Below are positions 1 to 6,516 of a stretch of 9,421 nt of DNA, piece after piece. The DNA is from Thermoanaerobacterales bacterium (GTDB lineage Bacteria; Actinomycetota; Acidimicrobiia; Acidimicrobiales; JACDCH01): positions 1 through 9,421 of the forward strand of contig PKRH01000126.1 of NCBI GenBank assembly GCA_017577565.1. The letters run 5' to 3'. Below the pieces are notes generated by a model. It saw only the letters and a program-made list of their open reading frames with translations. It did not search any database and was not told the origin of the DNA. The translations under genes and the position numbers were made by a program. Within the stretch, counting starts at the first letter, position 1. Every line of letters starts with the position of its first letter.

Positions 1-711
1 CCCTTTGTGCGACTCGACGATGTGCTTCACGATGGAAAGGCCGAGGCCGGTGCCGCCTTCCCGGCGCGAGCGGGCCTTGTCGACCCGGTAAAACCGCTCG
101 AAGACGCGCGTGAGCGAGTCCCGGGGAATGCCCACCCCGGTGTCCTTGACCAGGAGCCTCACCCCGTCCCCGTCGCGGTCGACGGAGACGTGGATGCGCC
201 CTCCGGGCTCGGTGTATTTGACGGCGTTGTCGATGAGGTTGAGGATCGCCTGCCGCACGAGGCCCTCGTCTGCACGGATCACGGGGTACTCCCCTTGCGC
301 GCTGCACGTGAGGTGAAGCCCCTTTTGCTCTGCCGCTCTCCGGCATAGCTCCGCCACGTCGCGCCCCCCGAGCCGGTACGTGCCCTCCGTCGGCCGATCC
401 AGGCACCCGAGGATGTTCAGGAGGCTCGACTTGCCGCAGCCGGACGGCCCGATGATCGCGACCGACTCGCCGCGGCGCACCTCGAAGCTGATCCGGTCGA
501 CCGCCCGCACCGCGCACGCCGCGCCGAGCGCCATGAGCGCGATGGCGACAGCTTCACGCAGGTACGGCACGGCCAGCGGCGGCAGGAACTGCGCGATCGC
601 CAACCCGCCGGCGAGCAGGGCGAGCGCTGTGCGGATCCAGGCCAGGAACGTGCGCTCGTTGGCCAGCGTGAACCGGTAGTCGGGCTCGGTGCCCTCGTCG
701 TCAGTCCGCAC
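1..711 (-). CDS. Chimeric ORF: DUF202 + ABC ATPase start + histidine kinase ATP-binding domain (partial)
   Basis: One open frame of 237 codons runs from a GTG at 711-709 off the left edge with no stop. Residues 1-68 are a DUF202 (YidH-like) membrane protein: DYRFTLANERTFLAWIRTAL followed by two hydrophobic segments. Residues about 70-120 are the beginning of a MacB/LolD-type ABC ATPase, with Walker A GPSGCGKSS at 88-96 and the usual NILGCLDRPTEGTYRLGG after it, but no Q-loop, signature or Walker B. Residues about 121-237 are a sensor kinase HATPase domain: N box NLIDNAVKY 158-166, G1 DTGVGIP 190-196, F box FERFYR 204-209, G2 GTGLGLS 220-226; the DHp domain with the phospho-accepting His is missing. 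AGGG seven bases before the GTG could be its ribosome site, and the start overlaps the end of the upstream transporter gene by 11 bases. Neither enzyme fragment could work as it stands. The DUF202 part belongs naturally with the transporter; the remainder is probably a recombination or assembly join. Confidence 0.8.
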   Translation of the reverse strand, partial: MRTDDEGTEPDYRFTLANERTFLAWIRTALALLAGGLAIAQFLPPLAVPYLREAVAIALMALGAACAVRAVDRISFEVRRGESVAIIGPSGCGKSSLLNILGCLDRPTEGTYRLGGRDVAELCRRAAEQKGLHLTCSAQGEYPVIRADEGLVRQAILNLIDNAVKYTEPGGRIHVSVDRDGDGVRLLVKDTGVGIPRDSLTRVFERFYRVDKARSRREGGTGLGLSIVKHIVESHKG

Positions 712-1933
712 GGGACAACCCTGGCACCACCTCGGCGTCGCCCTCGACCTCGGGCGGCGCCGCCGGGTCGTGGCCCGCGTCCGGCGGCGGCTCGTCGCCG
801 GGGCCGCCCGGACGGTCGGCGGCTCCCGGCTCGTCGGTGCCGTCGGTGCCGATCGTCCCCTCGCCGAGCGCCCGCTCCAGCGGGACCGGGTTGCGCGTGC
901 GCCGGCTGAGCTCGTCGAGGACGGCCACGACGAACACCGCGAGCGCCAGCCCGTAGGCCGTGCCGCCGACGCCGTAGACCGCGTAGCCGACCAGCGCGAC
1001 GACCCAGGGGACGAGCAGGCCGACGTGCACGCTCCGCCGGGCGATGCGCCGGCGCAGCCAGAACGAGTCGACGAGCTGGGCCGCCACGATGACCGCGATG
1101 GTGGCCACGAGCGCCCACACCGTGCGCTGGGCGGCCACCAGCAGAACCAGCGGCAGCGTGCCGAGCACCAGGCCGACGTGCGGCAGCAGCCCCATGACGC
1201 CCGCGGCCAGCCCCATGGCGGCCGGCGAGGGCAGGTCGAGCAGGGCGGCCGCCCCGCCGACGGCGACGCCGGCGAGCGCGCCCTCGGCCAGCGTGAAGTA
1301 GAGGGCGAGCCGGGCGCGCCGCAGCGCCCTCGAGACGATCGTCGCGACCTCCTCCCGCCGCGCCCGGTCGGGCACCTGGTCCAGCGCCGCCTGCGCCAGG
1401 CCCGGGCCGTAGGACATGAGGAACAGCGTGAGGATGCCGCCGACGAAGTAGGTGGGCGCGATGCCGGGCGTCGAGGCGAGCACGTCGTCGCCGCCGGTGA
1501 CCCGCTCGTCCAGGGCCCGGACGAACATGTCGACCCGCCGGGAGGCCTCGACGTCGCGGGCAAGCTCGCCGATGCGGTCGTCGCGGTCCTCGAGGTCGTC
1601 CGCCGCCTCCTGCGCGGCCTCGGAGAGCTGGTCGATGCCGTGCGACAGGTCGTCGAGGGCGACGTAGATCGCCGCCCACACGGCGAGCGCGGTGACGAGC
1701 AGGGCGATGACGACCGACGGCAGGCGGGGGATGCGCTTGTCGAGCCGGTCGACGATGGGGTCGATCATCACCGCGACGACCGCCGCGGCCGCCGCCCACG
1801 ACAGCGGCGCGTGGGCCGCGACGAAGATGCGCCGGGCGGCGAGGGCGGCGACGGCGACGAGGATCGCCGTGACCGCGGTGCCCGCGGTGATCCGTACGAC
1901 GCGGACGGGCGGTCGCGGCGACGGTGCGGTCAC
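701..1933 (-). CDS. AI-2E family (PerM/TqsA-like) membrane transporter, divergent member
   Basis: A 410-residue polytopic membrane protein of the AI-2E transporter family (PF01594), whose members export autoinducer-2 or other small solutes or act as ion antiporters; the substrate cannot be read from sequence. Hydrophobic segments lie near residues 17-34, 45-58, 73-92, 155-176, 207-232, 238-269, 273-288 and 302-340. An acidic, charged extramembrane region (about 93-150) sits where the family has its large loop. LLPHVGLVLGTLP at 249-261 corresponds to the conserved Pro/Gly loop. The C-terminal conserved stretch is weaker than in its divergent neighbour: the usual N-x-x-x-P-x-x-x-G is replaced by DSFWLRRRIARRSVHVGLL. 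The last 60 residues are Pro/Gly/Asp-rich and probably disordered. The GTG start at 1933 is chosen because TACGGT lies eight bases before it. Its last 11 bases overlap the start of the DUF202 chimera, suggesting coupled translation. Confidence 0.85.
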   Translation of the reverse strand: MTAPSPRPPVRVVRITAGTAVTAILVAVAALAARRIFVAAHAPLSWAAAAAVVAVMIDPIVDRLDKRIPRLPSVVIALLVTALAVWAAIYVALDDLSHGIDQLSEAAQEAADDLEDRDDRIGELARDVEASRRVDMFVRALDERVTGGDDVLASTPGIAPTYFVGGILTLFLMSYGPGLAQAALDQVPDRARREEVATIVSRALRRARLALYFTLAEGALAGVAVGGAAALLDLPSPAAMGLAAGVMGLLPHVGLVLGTLPLVLLVAAQRTVWALVATIAVIVAAQLVDSFWLRRRIARRSVHVGLLVPWVVALVGYAVYGVGGTAYGLALAVFVVAVLDELSRRTRNPVPLERALGEGTIGTDGTDEPGAADRPGGPGDEPPPDAGHDPAAPPEVEGDAEVVPGLSRAD

Positions 1934-1986
1934 GGGCGCGTACCGTACCGGGCCGGGACGGGCCGCCGTTCGCCTACGGTTGGCCC
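1934..1986. promoter_or_regulatory. Divergent leaderless-type promoters between two AI-2E genes
   Basis: The 53-base gap holds a TACGGT on each strand. On the plus strand TACGGT at 1975-1980 is followed by six bases and the GTG at 1987. On the minus strand TACGGT (1947-1942) is followed by eight bases and the GTG at 1933. A -10 box this close to the start codon implies that transcription begins at or next to the start codon (leaderless mRNA). No clear -35 box is seen for either. Confidence 0.55.
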
Positions 1987-3216
1987 GTGGGCCACGAGGC
2001 AGACGAGGCGACCCCCACGGTCCCGCTCGACCGTCCCTCGACCGCGGCCGGGCCGCCTGCTGGCGAGGCCGGCGGCGCCGGGCCCGCCGACGGCGGCGGT
2101 CGGATCGTCGTCGAGATCGACACCTGGTCGCTGGTCGTGGTGGCGGGCGTCGCCCTCGCCGCGGCCGCGGTGATGGCGGTCGCCACGGCGGCCGCCGACG
2201 TCCTCACCGGCATCGGCGTCGGCGTGTTGGTCGGCGTCGCGCTGTCCCCGGTCGTCGGCGCGGTCCAGCAGCGGACCGGCGCCTCCCGGGGCCTCGCGGT
2301 GGTCGTCGTCGGCTTCGCGCTGACCCTCGCCGTCGCCGCGGTCGTCGTGCTCGTCGCGCCGGCGGCGGTCGAGCAGTCGCGCGACTTCAGCGACGAGCTC
2401 CCCCGCACCGTGCGGGAGATGTACTCGTGGCCGATCGTCGGGCCCCGCCTCGAGGAGGCCGACGCCGCGGGCGCGGTGGAGGAGTGGATCGAGGACGCGC
2501 CGGCCGACATCGACGACGCCACGCTGGCCGACCTCGGCGAGCGGCTCCTCGGCGGCGTGCTGAGCGCCCTGATCGTGCTGGTCACGGCGCTCGGCGTGCT
2601 CGTCGACGGCGAGGTCGTGGTGCGGCGATTCCGCGCCCTCGTGCCCGAGGGGCGCCGGGCGGGCGCCGACCGGCTGGGCCGCATCGTCTACGCCACCTTC
2701 GGCAGCTACTTCGCCGGCTCGCTGTTCGTCGCCGTGCTGGCCGGCCTCGTCACGCTCTCGACCGGCCTGCTGCTCGGCATCCCGCTCGCCCCGGTCGCCG
2801 GGCTGTGGGTCACCTTCACCAACCTGGTGCCGCAGATCGGCGGGCTGCTCGGCGGGTCGTTCTTCGTGCTCCTGGCGCTCACCGAGGGGCCCGTACAGGC
2901 GGTCGTCGCCCTCGCCGTGTTCAGCGCCTACCAGAACCTGGAGAACAACGTGATCAGCCCGGCCATCGTCGGCCGGGCCGTCAACCTGTCGCCGCCCACG
3001 ACCATGCTCGCCGCCCTGGCCGGCGCGGCCGCCGCCGGCGTGCCCGGGGCCCTCGTCGCCACGCCGCTGCTCGGCGCCGTCAAGGCCGTCTACCTCGACC
3101 GGCGGGGGCAGCTCGACGAGGGGATCGTCGACGGCGGCCGGCGCCGGGGCCCGCTGACCCGCCTCGCCGGGTTCCTCCGCCGCCGCCTGCACCCGGCCGG
3201 GGCGGCGGAGGGCTGA
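1987..3216 (+). CDS. AI-2E family (PerM/TqsA-like) membrane transporter
   Basis: A 409-residue membrane protein with clear family landmarks of PF01594: FTNLVPQIGGLLGG at 277-290 (the Pro/Gly loop) and ENNVISPAIVGRAVNLSP at 319-336, followed by the small-residue segment LAALAGAAAAGVPGALVATP at 341-360. The first 45 residues are Pro/Ala/Gly/Glu-rich and likely disordered. Membrane segments lie near 47-70, 72-91, 103-125, 185-207, 238-275, 280-300 and 302-316, with a long charged loop at about 128-180. An upstream in-frame GTG at 1924 would add 21 residues, but it lies inside the divergent gene; the GTG at 1987 is preferred because TACGGT precedes it by six bases. It is a distant paralogue of the minus-strand neighbour and is transcribed away from it. 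Whether the two form one heteromeric transporter or are separate proteins is not visible. Confidence 0.88.
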   Translation: MGHEADEATPTVPLDRPSTAAGPPAGEAGGAGPADGGGRIVVEIDTWSLVVVAGVALAAAAVMAVATAAADVLTGIGVGVLVGVALSPVVGAVQQRTGASRGLAVVVVGFALTLAVAAVVVLVAPAAVEQSRDFSDELPRTVREMYSWPIVGPRLEEADAAGAVEEWIEDAPADIDDATLADLGERLLGGVLSALIVLVTALGVLVDGEVVVRRFRALVPEGRRAGADRLGRIVYATFGSYFAGSLFVAVLAGLVTLSTGLLLGIPLAPVAGLWVTFTNLVPQIGGLLGGSFFVLLALTEGPVQAVVALAVFSAYQNLENNVISPAIVGRAVNLSPPTTMLAALAGAAAAGVPGALVATPLLGAVKAVYLDRRGQLDEGIVDGGRRRGPLTRLAGFLRRRLHPAGAAEG

Positions 3217-3231
3217 GCGGGCGGGCCGCTC
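3215..3231. terminator. Short hairpin between convergent genes
   Basis: GAGCGG at 3215-3220 and CCGCTC at 3226-3231 form a 6-bp stem with a 5-base loop, starting within the stop codon of the AI-2E gene and lying just before the stop of the convergent acyl-CoA dehydrogenase. There is no U-tract on either side. It could slow or end transcription from both directions, but in DNA this GC-rich such a stem can occur by chance. Confidence 0.3.
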
Positions 3232-3237
3232 GCCGGC

Positions 3238-4467
3238 TCAGATCGGCAGGTCGCCCGTCGCCGCCCGGGTCGTGCCGTGGTCCCGGTAGGCGGCGATGGT
3301 GCGCTCGGCGATGCGCATCTGGTGCACCTCGTCGGCGCCGTCGGCGAACCGGGCCCACCGGGCGTGCTGGTACATGCTGGCGAGCGGGGTGTCGGTGGAG
3401 TAGCCGAGGGCGCCGTGGACCTGGATCGACCGGTCGATGACCCGGTTGAGCATGTTGGCCACGAAGTGCTTGGCCATCGACACCTCGGACTTGAAGTCCA
3501 GGCCCTTGTCGATCCGGTAGGCGGCGTGCAGCACCATGAGCTTGGCCTGGTACAGCTCCATGGCGGAGTCGGCGATCATCCACTGGATGCCCTGCTTCTC
3601 GGCCAGCAGGGAGCCGTGCGAGTACCGGTTCAGGGCCCGGTCGACCATCATGTCGAGCGCCGTCTCGGCCTGGGCGATCCACCGCATGCAGTGGGCGAGG
3701 CGGGCCGGCCCGAGCCGGTACTGGCCGAGCAGGTGGCCCTGGCCGCGGCCGCCGAGCATGTTCGAGGCCGGCACCCGCAGGTCCTCGATGAGGATCTCGG
3801 AGTGCCCGGTCGAGCCGTGCATGGTCTCGATCTCCCGGACCTCGTTCCACCCCTCCGAGGGGATGTCGACGATGAAGGCCGTGTTGGCGGCCTGCGGGAT
3901 CTCCGGGTCGTCCTCGGTGCGGGCGATGAGGATGGCGAAGCTGGCCCGGTGGGCGTTGGAGATGAACCACTTGTGCCCGTTGATGACCCACTCGTCGCCG
4001 TCCTGGTAGGCGTACGTGCGGATGAGGGTCGGGTCCGAGCCGGCCACCTCGGGCTCGGTCATGGCGAAGCAGCTCATGATCCGGCCCTCGCAGAGCGGGC
4101 GCAGGTAGCGCTCCTTCTGCTCGTCGGTGCCCCAGTGCAGGAGGGTGTGCATGTTGCCCTCGTCGGGGGCCTGGCAGTTGAGCACCCAGGGGCCGTAGCG
4201 GGTCTTGGCCGCCTCGGCCTGGACCATCGCGAGCTCGACGTGGCCGAGGCCCATGCCGCCCCACTCCTTCGGCATGTGGGGGAGCCACAGCCCGGCCTTC
4301 TTCGCCTCCTCCCGCATCCCGAGGAGGATCCGGACGTACTCCTCGCGGTCGATCTCCTCCCGGTTGCCGATCTTCTCCTCGCCGGGGCGGACGACCTCGT
4401 CGATGAACGTCCGGACCCGGAGGCGGATCTCCTCCAGCTCGGGGCTCAGGGTGAAGTCGATGGCCAT
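3238..4467 (-). CDS. Acyl-CoA dehydrogenase, ACAD10/ACAD11-type
   Basis: A 409-residue FAD-dependent acyl-CoA dehydrogenase with the full three-domain fold: helical N-terminal domain (1-130), beta domain with the flavin/substrate motif CFAMTEPEVAGSDP at 133-146 and NGHKWFISNA at 163-172, and a helical C-terminal domain with QVHGALGYS at 349-357. The end of the active site reads ARFADGADEVH (372-382). Aligned by eye to the YEG motif of medium-chain enzymes, the catalytic-Glu position holds Asp376, as I recall for ACAD10/11-like proteins, which act on modified acyl-CoAs rather than plain fatty acyl-CoAs. The ATG at 4467 is chosen because AAAGG lies nine bases upstream and the family N-terminus (MAIDFTLSPE) begins here; the much longer open frame upstream is a shadow. 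The gene starts five bases after the kinase gene stops, so the two are one operon, and the kinase is the other half of the ACAD10/11 architecture. Probable role: processing a 4-hydroxy or similarly substituted acyl-CoA together with the kinase; simple beta-oxidation remains possible. Confidence 0.93.
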   Translation of the reverse strand: MAIDFTLSPELEEIRLRVRTFIDEVVRPGEEKIGNREEIDREEYVRILLGMREEAKKAGLWLPHMPKEWGGMGLGHVELAMVQAEAAKTRYGPWVLNCQAPDEGNMHTLLHWGTDEQKERYLRPLCEGRIMSCFAMTEPEVAGSDPTLIRTYAYQDGDEWVINGHKWFISNAHRASFAILIARTEDDPEIPQAANTAFIVDIPSEGWNEVREIETMHGSTGHSEILIEDLRVPASNMLGGRGQGHLLGQYRLGPARLAHCMRWIAQAETALDMMVDRALNRYSHGSLLAEKQGIQWMIADSAMELYQAKLMVLHAAYRIDKGLDFKSEVSMAKHFVANMLNRVIDRSIQVHGALGYSTDTPLASMYQHARWARFADGADEVHQMRIAERTIAAYRDHGTTRAATGDLPI

Positions 4468-4472
4468 GGTGG

Positions 4473-5582
4473 TCAACCTTTCGCGATGACGATGCGGGCA
4501 CGGGCGAACAGCCCGAGGGTGATGGCGTGGAGCAGGTCGCCGGTGGCCCGGGGCGCACGGCCCGCGCAGGCCCGGGCGTGCGTGCCCTCGAGCACGATCC
4601 CGAGCTTGAAGCAGGCCATGGCCGTGTACCAGGCGATGGCGGACGTGTCGCGGTCCGAGGCCGCCGCGTAGCGGGCGACGAGCTCGGCGGGGGAGGGGAG
4701 GCCGTCGCCGGAGCCGAGGCTGCCGGCGACGAGCGAGGCGAGGCTGTCGTCGGGCGCCCCCGGCGACACCCGGCTGCCGTCGTCGGCGGGGCCGATCGGC
4801 CAGGTGGCGAGCAGCCAGCCGAGGTCGAGCAGCGGGTCGCCGATCGTGCACATCTCCCAGTCGACGATCGCCGCCACCTCCGGCCGGTCGGGGGCGACCA
4901 GCACGTTGGCCACGTGGAAGTCGCCGTGCATGATCCCCGGCCGCCACGACGTGGGCCGGTTGGCCTCGAGCCAGGACGCGACCTCGTCGAGGCCGGGGAT
5001 GTCGGGGCCCGGGTAGCCGGGCAGCTCGCCGTAGCCCTCGAGCTCGGCCATCCACCGGGGCACCTGGCGCTCGAGGAACCCCTCGGGCCGGCCGAAGTCG
5101 GCGAGCCCGACCGCGACGTGGTCGACCGAGCCGAGCCGGGCGGCGGCGTCGGCGACCGAGAGGCCTAACCGGCGGCGTCCGTCGGGGTCGTCGGCGACGG
5201 CCGCCGGCAGCTCGACGGTGGGGTTGACGCCGTCGACGGGCGCCATGAGGTAGAAGACCGCGTCGGTCACGCCCTCGTCGGGCTCACCCGGGCCGGCGAC
5301 GAAGGCCGGGTGGGGCACGTCGGTGCCGGCCAGGGCCCGCAGGACCCGGGCCTCGCGTCGCATGACCTCGTTGCTGGAGCGGCGCAGGTGGCGGGGGCCG
5401 CGGCGGAGCACGTACGACCGGCCGCCCCGCTCGAACCGCAGCAGCAGGTTCTGCGTGCCACCCGGCAGGACCGTGGCCCCGGTGATCGGGCCGTCCGGCA
5501 GGCCCCGGGCGTCCATCCACCGGGCGAGCGCCGCCAGGTCGACGAGGTCGGCGCCGGTGTCCGTGCCCGCCGGGGGGCTCAC
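4473..5582 (-). CDS. Phosphotransferase (APH family), ACAD10/11 kinase-half homologue
   Basis: A 369-residue kinase-fold protein of the APH/choline-kinase family (PF01636). The N lobe has PGGTQNLLLRF (40-50) and YVLRRGP (57-63), which is typical of the ACAD10/11 branch. The C lobe holds the Brenner motif HGDFHVANVLV at 219-229 (catalytic Asp221) and the metal-binding IVDWEMCTIGDP at 239-250 (Asp241). Known relatives are the kinase domain fused to acyl-CoA dehydrogenase in ACAD10/11 and LvaA of the levulinate pathway, which phosphorylate the hydroxyl of 4-hydroxyacyl-CoAs so that phosphate can then leave. It is very unlikely to be an antibiotic-resistance enzyme despite the APH name. The GTG start overlaps the TetR stop as GTGA (positions 5582-5579), with GAGG seven bases upstream, which indicates coupled translation. 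The dehydrogenase follows five bases downstream. Family assignment is strong; the substrate is inference from context. Confidence 0.92.
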   Translation of the reverse strand: MSPPAGTDTGADLVDLAALARWMDARGLPDGPITGATVLPGGTQNLLLRFERGGRSYVLRRGPRHLRRSSNEVMRREARVLRALAGTDVPHPAFVAGPGEPDEGVTDAVFYLMAPVDGVNPTVELPAAVADDPDGRRRLGLSVADAAARLGSVDHVAVGLADFGRPEGFLERQVPRWMAELEGYGELPGYPGPDIPGLDEVASWLEANRPTSWRPGIMHGDFHVANVLVAPDRPEVAAIVDWEMCTIGDPLLDLGWLLATWPIGPADDGSRVSPGAPDDSLASLVAGSLGSGDGLPSPAELVARYAAASDRDTSAIAWYTAMACFKLGIVLEGTHARACAGRAPRATGDLLHAITLGLFARARIVIAKG

Positions 5583-6280
5583 GGCGCCGCCTCGGCGGTG
5601 TCGGAGGACGCCGGCTCGTCGCCGGCCGCGGCCCGGCCCCGCTCCCGCTCGGCGATGAGGCGCCGGGTCTCCTCGGCGACGGGGGCGGAGAGCAGGCCGG
5701 TGACGAGGTCGACGAGGTCGCTGACGAACAGCCGGTCGTCGGTGTGGGGGCCCGACCGGGCCCGCCGCCCGACCTCGATGGCGGCGAAGCGGATGGCGGC
5801 GAACCGGCGGTGCAGCCGGCTGGCGTCCTCGCCCAGGACCCGGCCGGCGAGCTGCCGCCAGCGGTTGATGCTGGAGGCGGGGTTCTCGAGGTCGGCGGGG
5901 TCGACGACCGCCCGGGGCCGGTTCATGAGGTCGGCCATGATCTGCAGGTACTCTGGCCCGCCGTCGGGGTCGGCGAGCTTGGCGGCCATCGGCCGCACCA
6001 GGGCGCCGGCCAGGGCACGCACGTCGTCGCGGCCCTCGGCCTCGTAGGCGTCGAGCATGGCGTGGCGCCGGGCCTCGACGTCGCGCCGGTGCTTGGCGAT
6101 GAGCGCCCGCAGGAGGCCGTCGCGGTCCCGGAAGTGGTACTGGAGCGCGGACGCGTTCTTGGCGCCGGCCGCCCGGTTGATCTCGCGCAGGCTGACGCCG
6201 TCGATGCCGTGCTCGGCGAAGAGGCGCTCGGCCGCGCTGATCAACCTGTCCGTCGTCGGCGCGCTGTCATGCATGTGCAT
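5579..6280 (-). CDS. TetR/AcrR family transcriptional regulator
   Basis: A 233-residue regulator. The N-terminal helix-turn-helix spans about residues 11-57: DRLISAAERLFAEHG, then SLREINRAAGAKNASALQYHF, where the recognition helix ends in the usual YHF followed by RDRDGLLRALIAKH. The remaining helical domain (about 60-215) would bind the ligand and make the dimer; the last 15 residues are low-complexity. It heads the operon with the kinase and acyl-CoA dehydrogenase, so it most likely represses its own operon and is released by an acyl-CoA or related intermediate; this is inference from organisation. Two starts are possible: ATG at 6280 and ATG at 6274, two codons later. TAGGGT (6289-6284) is three bases from the first and nine from the second, so the second may be the true leaderless start. 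Two TGCA-N2-TGCA palindromes lie in its promoter. Confidence 0.92.
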   Translation of the reverse strand: MHMHDSAPTTDRLISAAERLFAEHGIDGVSLREINRAAGAKNASALQYHFRDRDGLLRALIAKHRRDVEARRHAMLDAYEAEGRDDVRALAGALVRPMAAKLADPDGGPEYLQIMADLMNRPRAVVDPADLENPASSINRWRQLAGRVLGEDASRLHRRFAAIRFAAIEVGRRARSGPHTDDRLFVSDLVDLVTGLLSAPVAEETRRLIAERERGRAAAGDEPASSDTAEAAP

Positions 6281-6324
6281 TAGACCCTAGTCCGCCCGCA
6301 TTCCCGATTGCAGCTGCACTGCAG
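6269..6324 (-). promoter_or_regulatory. TetR-operon promoter with paired palindromic operator candidates
   Basis: The minus-strand -10 candidate TAGGGT is at 6289-6284. Palindrome 1, ATGCA-TG-TGCAT, covers 6269-6280 at the start codon. Palindrome 2, TGCAGCTGCA, covers 6309-6318 where the -35 box should be, and overlaps a further inverted repeat CTGCA-C-TGCAG at 6314-6324. Palindromes 1 and 2 share the core TGCA-N2-TGCA and their centres are 39 bp apart, one on each side of the -10 box. This is the position expected for autoregulatory TetR operators. Confidence 0.45.
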
Positions 6325-6516
6325 ACAGTCTCGCCGATCGCCGTCCGGTGCGCCGCACCGGCGCCCGCCCGCCGCGCCGAGCCGCACCGCCTGCCGCCGG
6401 ACACGACCGACGGCGCCGGCGATCGCCGCCGAGGTGTGACCTCGGACCGGAGCGACCCGGGCACCGTGCGCGGCGGCGCCGCGGCGGGTCCCGGCTCGGT
6501 CCTACCCTCGTGCCCC
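6325..6516 (+). promoter_or_regulatory. Upstream region and leaderless-type promoter of the winged-helix gene
   Basis: TACCCT at 6503-6508 lies eight bases before the ATG at 6517, the same arrangement as at other first genes here. The remaining bases from 6325 are GC-rich and hold no convincing gene. An open frame does extend upstream to a GTG at 6436, but its translation there (Gly/Ala/Pro/Arg-rich) looks non-coding. Confidence 0.45.

Noticed and set aside
417..1799. A 460-codon open frame on the minus strand
   Set aside because: It is out of frame with the clear AI-2E protein and translates to Arg/Pro/Gly/Ala-rich low-complexity sequence; a GC-rich shadow.
1692..3440. A 582-codon plus-strand frame
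   Set aside because: Arg/Ala/Gly-rich translation with no domain, overlapping the well-supported AI-2E gene in another frame and the end of the acyl-CoA dehydrogenase.
3080..4558. A 492-codon minus-strand frame over the acyl-CoA dehydrogenase
   Set aside because: Pro/Arg/His-rich shadow frame; the dehydrogenase frame carries all family motifs.
3277..4671. A 464-codon plus-strand frame antisense to the acyl-CoA dehydrogenase
   Set aside because: Antisense shadow rich in Val/Gly/Asp/His with no recognisable domain or promoter.
4468..5055. N-terminal extension of the acyl-CoA dehydrogenase frame up to position 5055, as a possible fusion with the kinase
   Set aside because: The extension reads Arg/Ala/Pro-rich and is out of frame with the kinase. 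A good ribosome site and the family N-terminus place the start at 4467, so the kinase and dehydrogenase are separate proteins.
4473..5582. Aminoglycoside resistance enzyme
   Set aside because: The kinase has the APH fold motifs but its sequence and its neighbour are those of the ACAD10/11 type; no resistance context is present.
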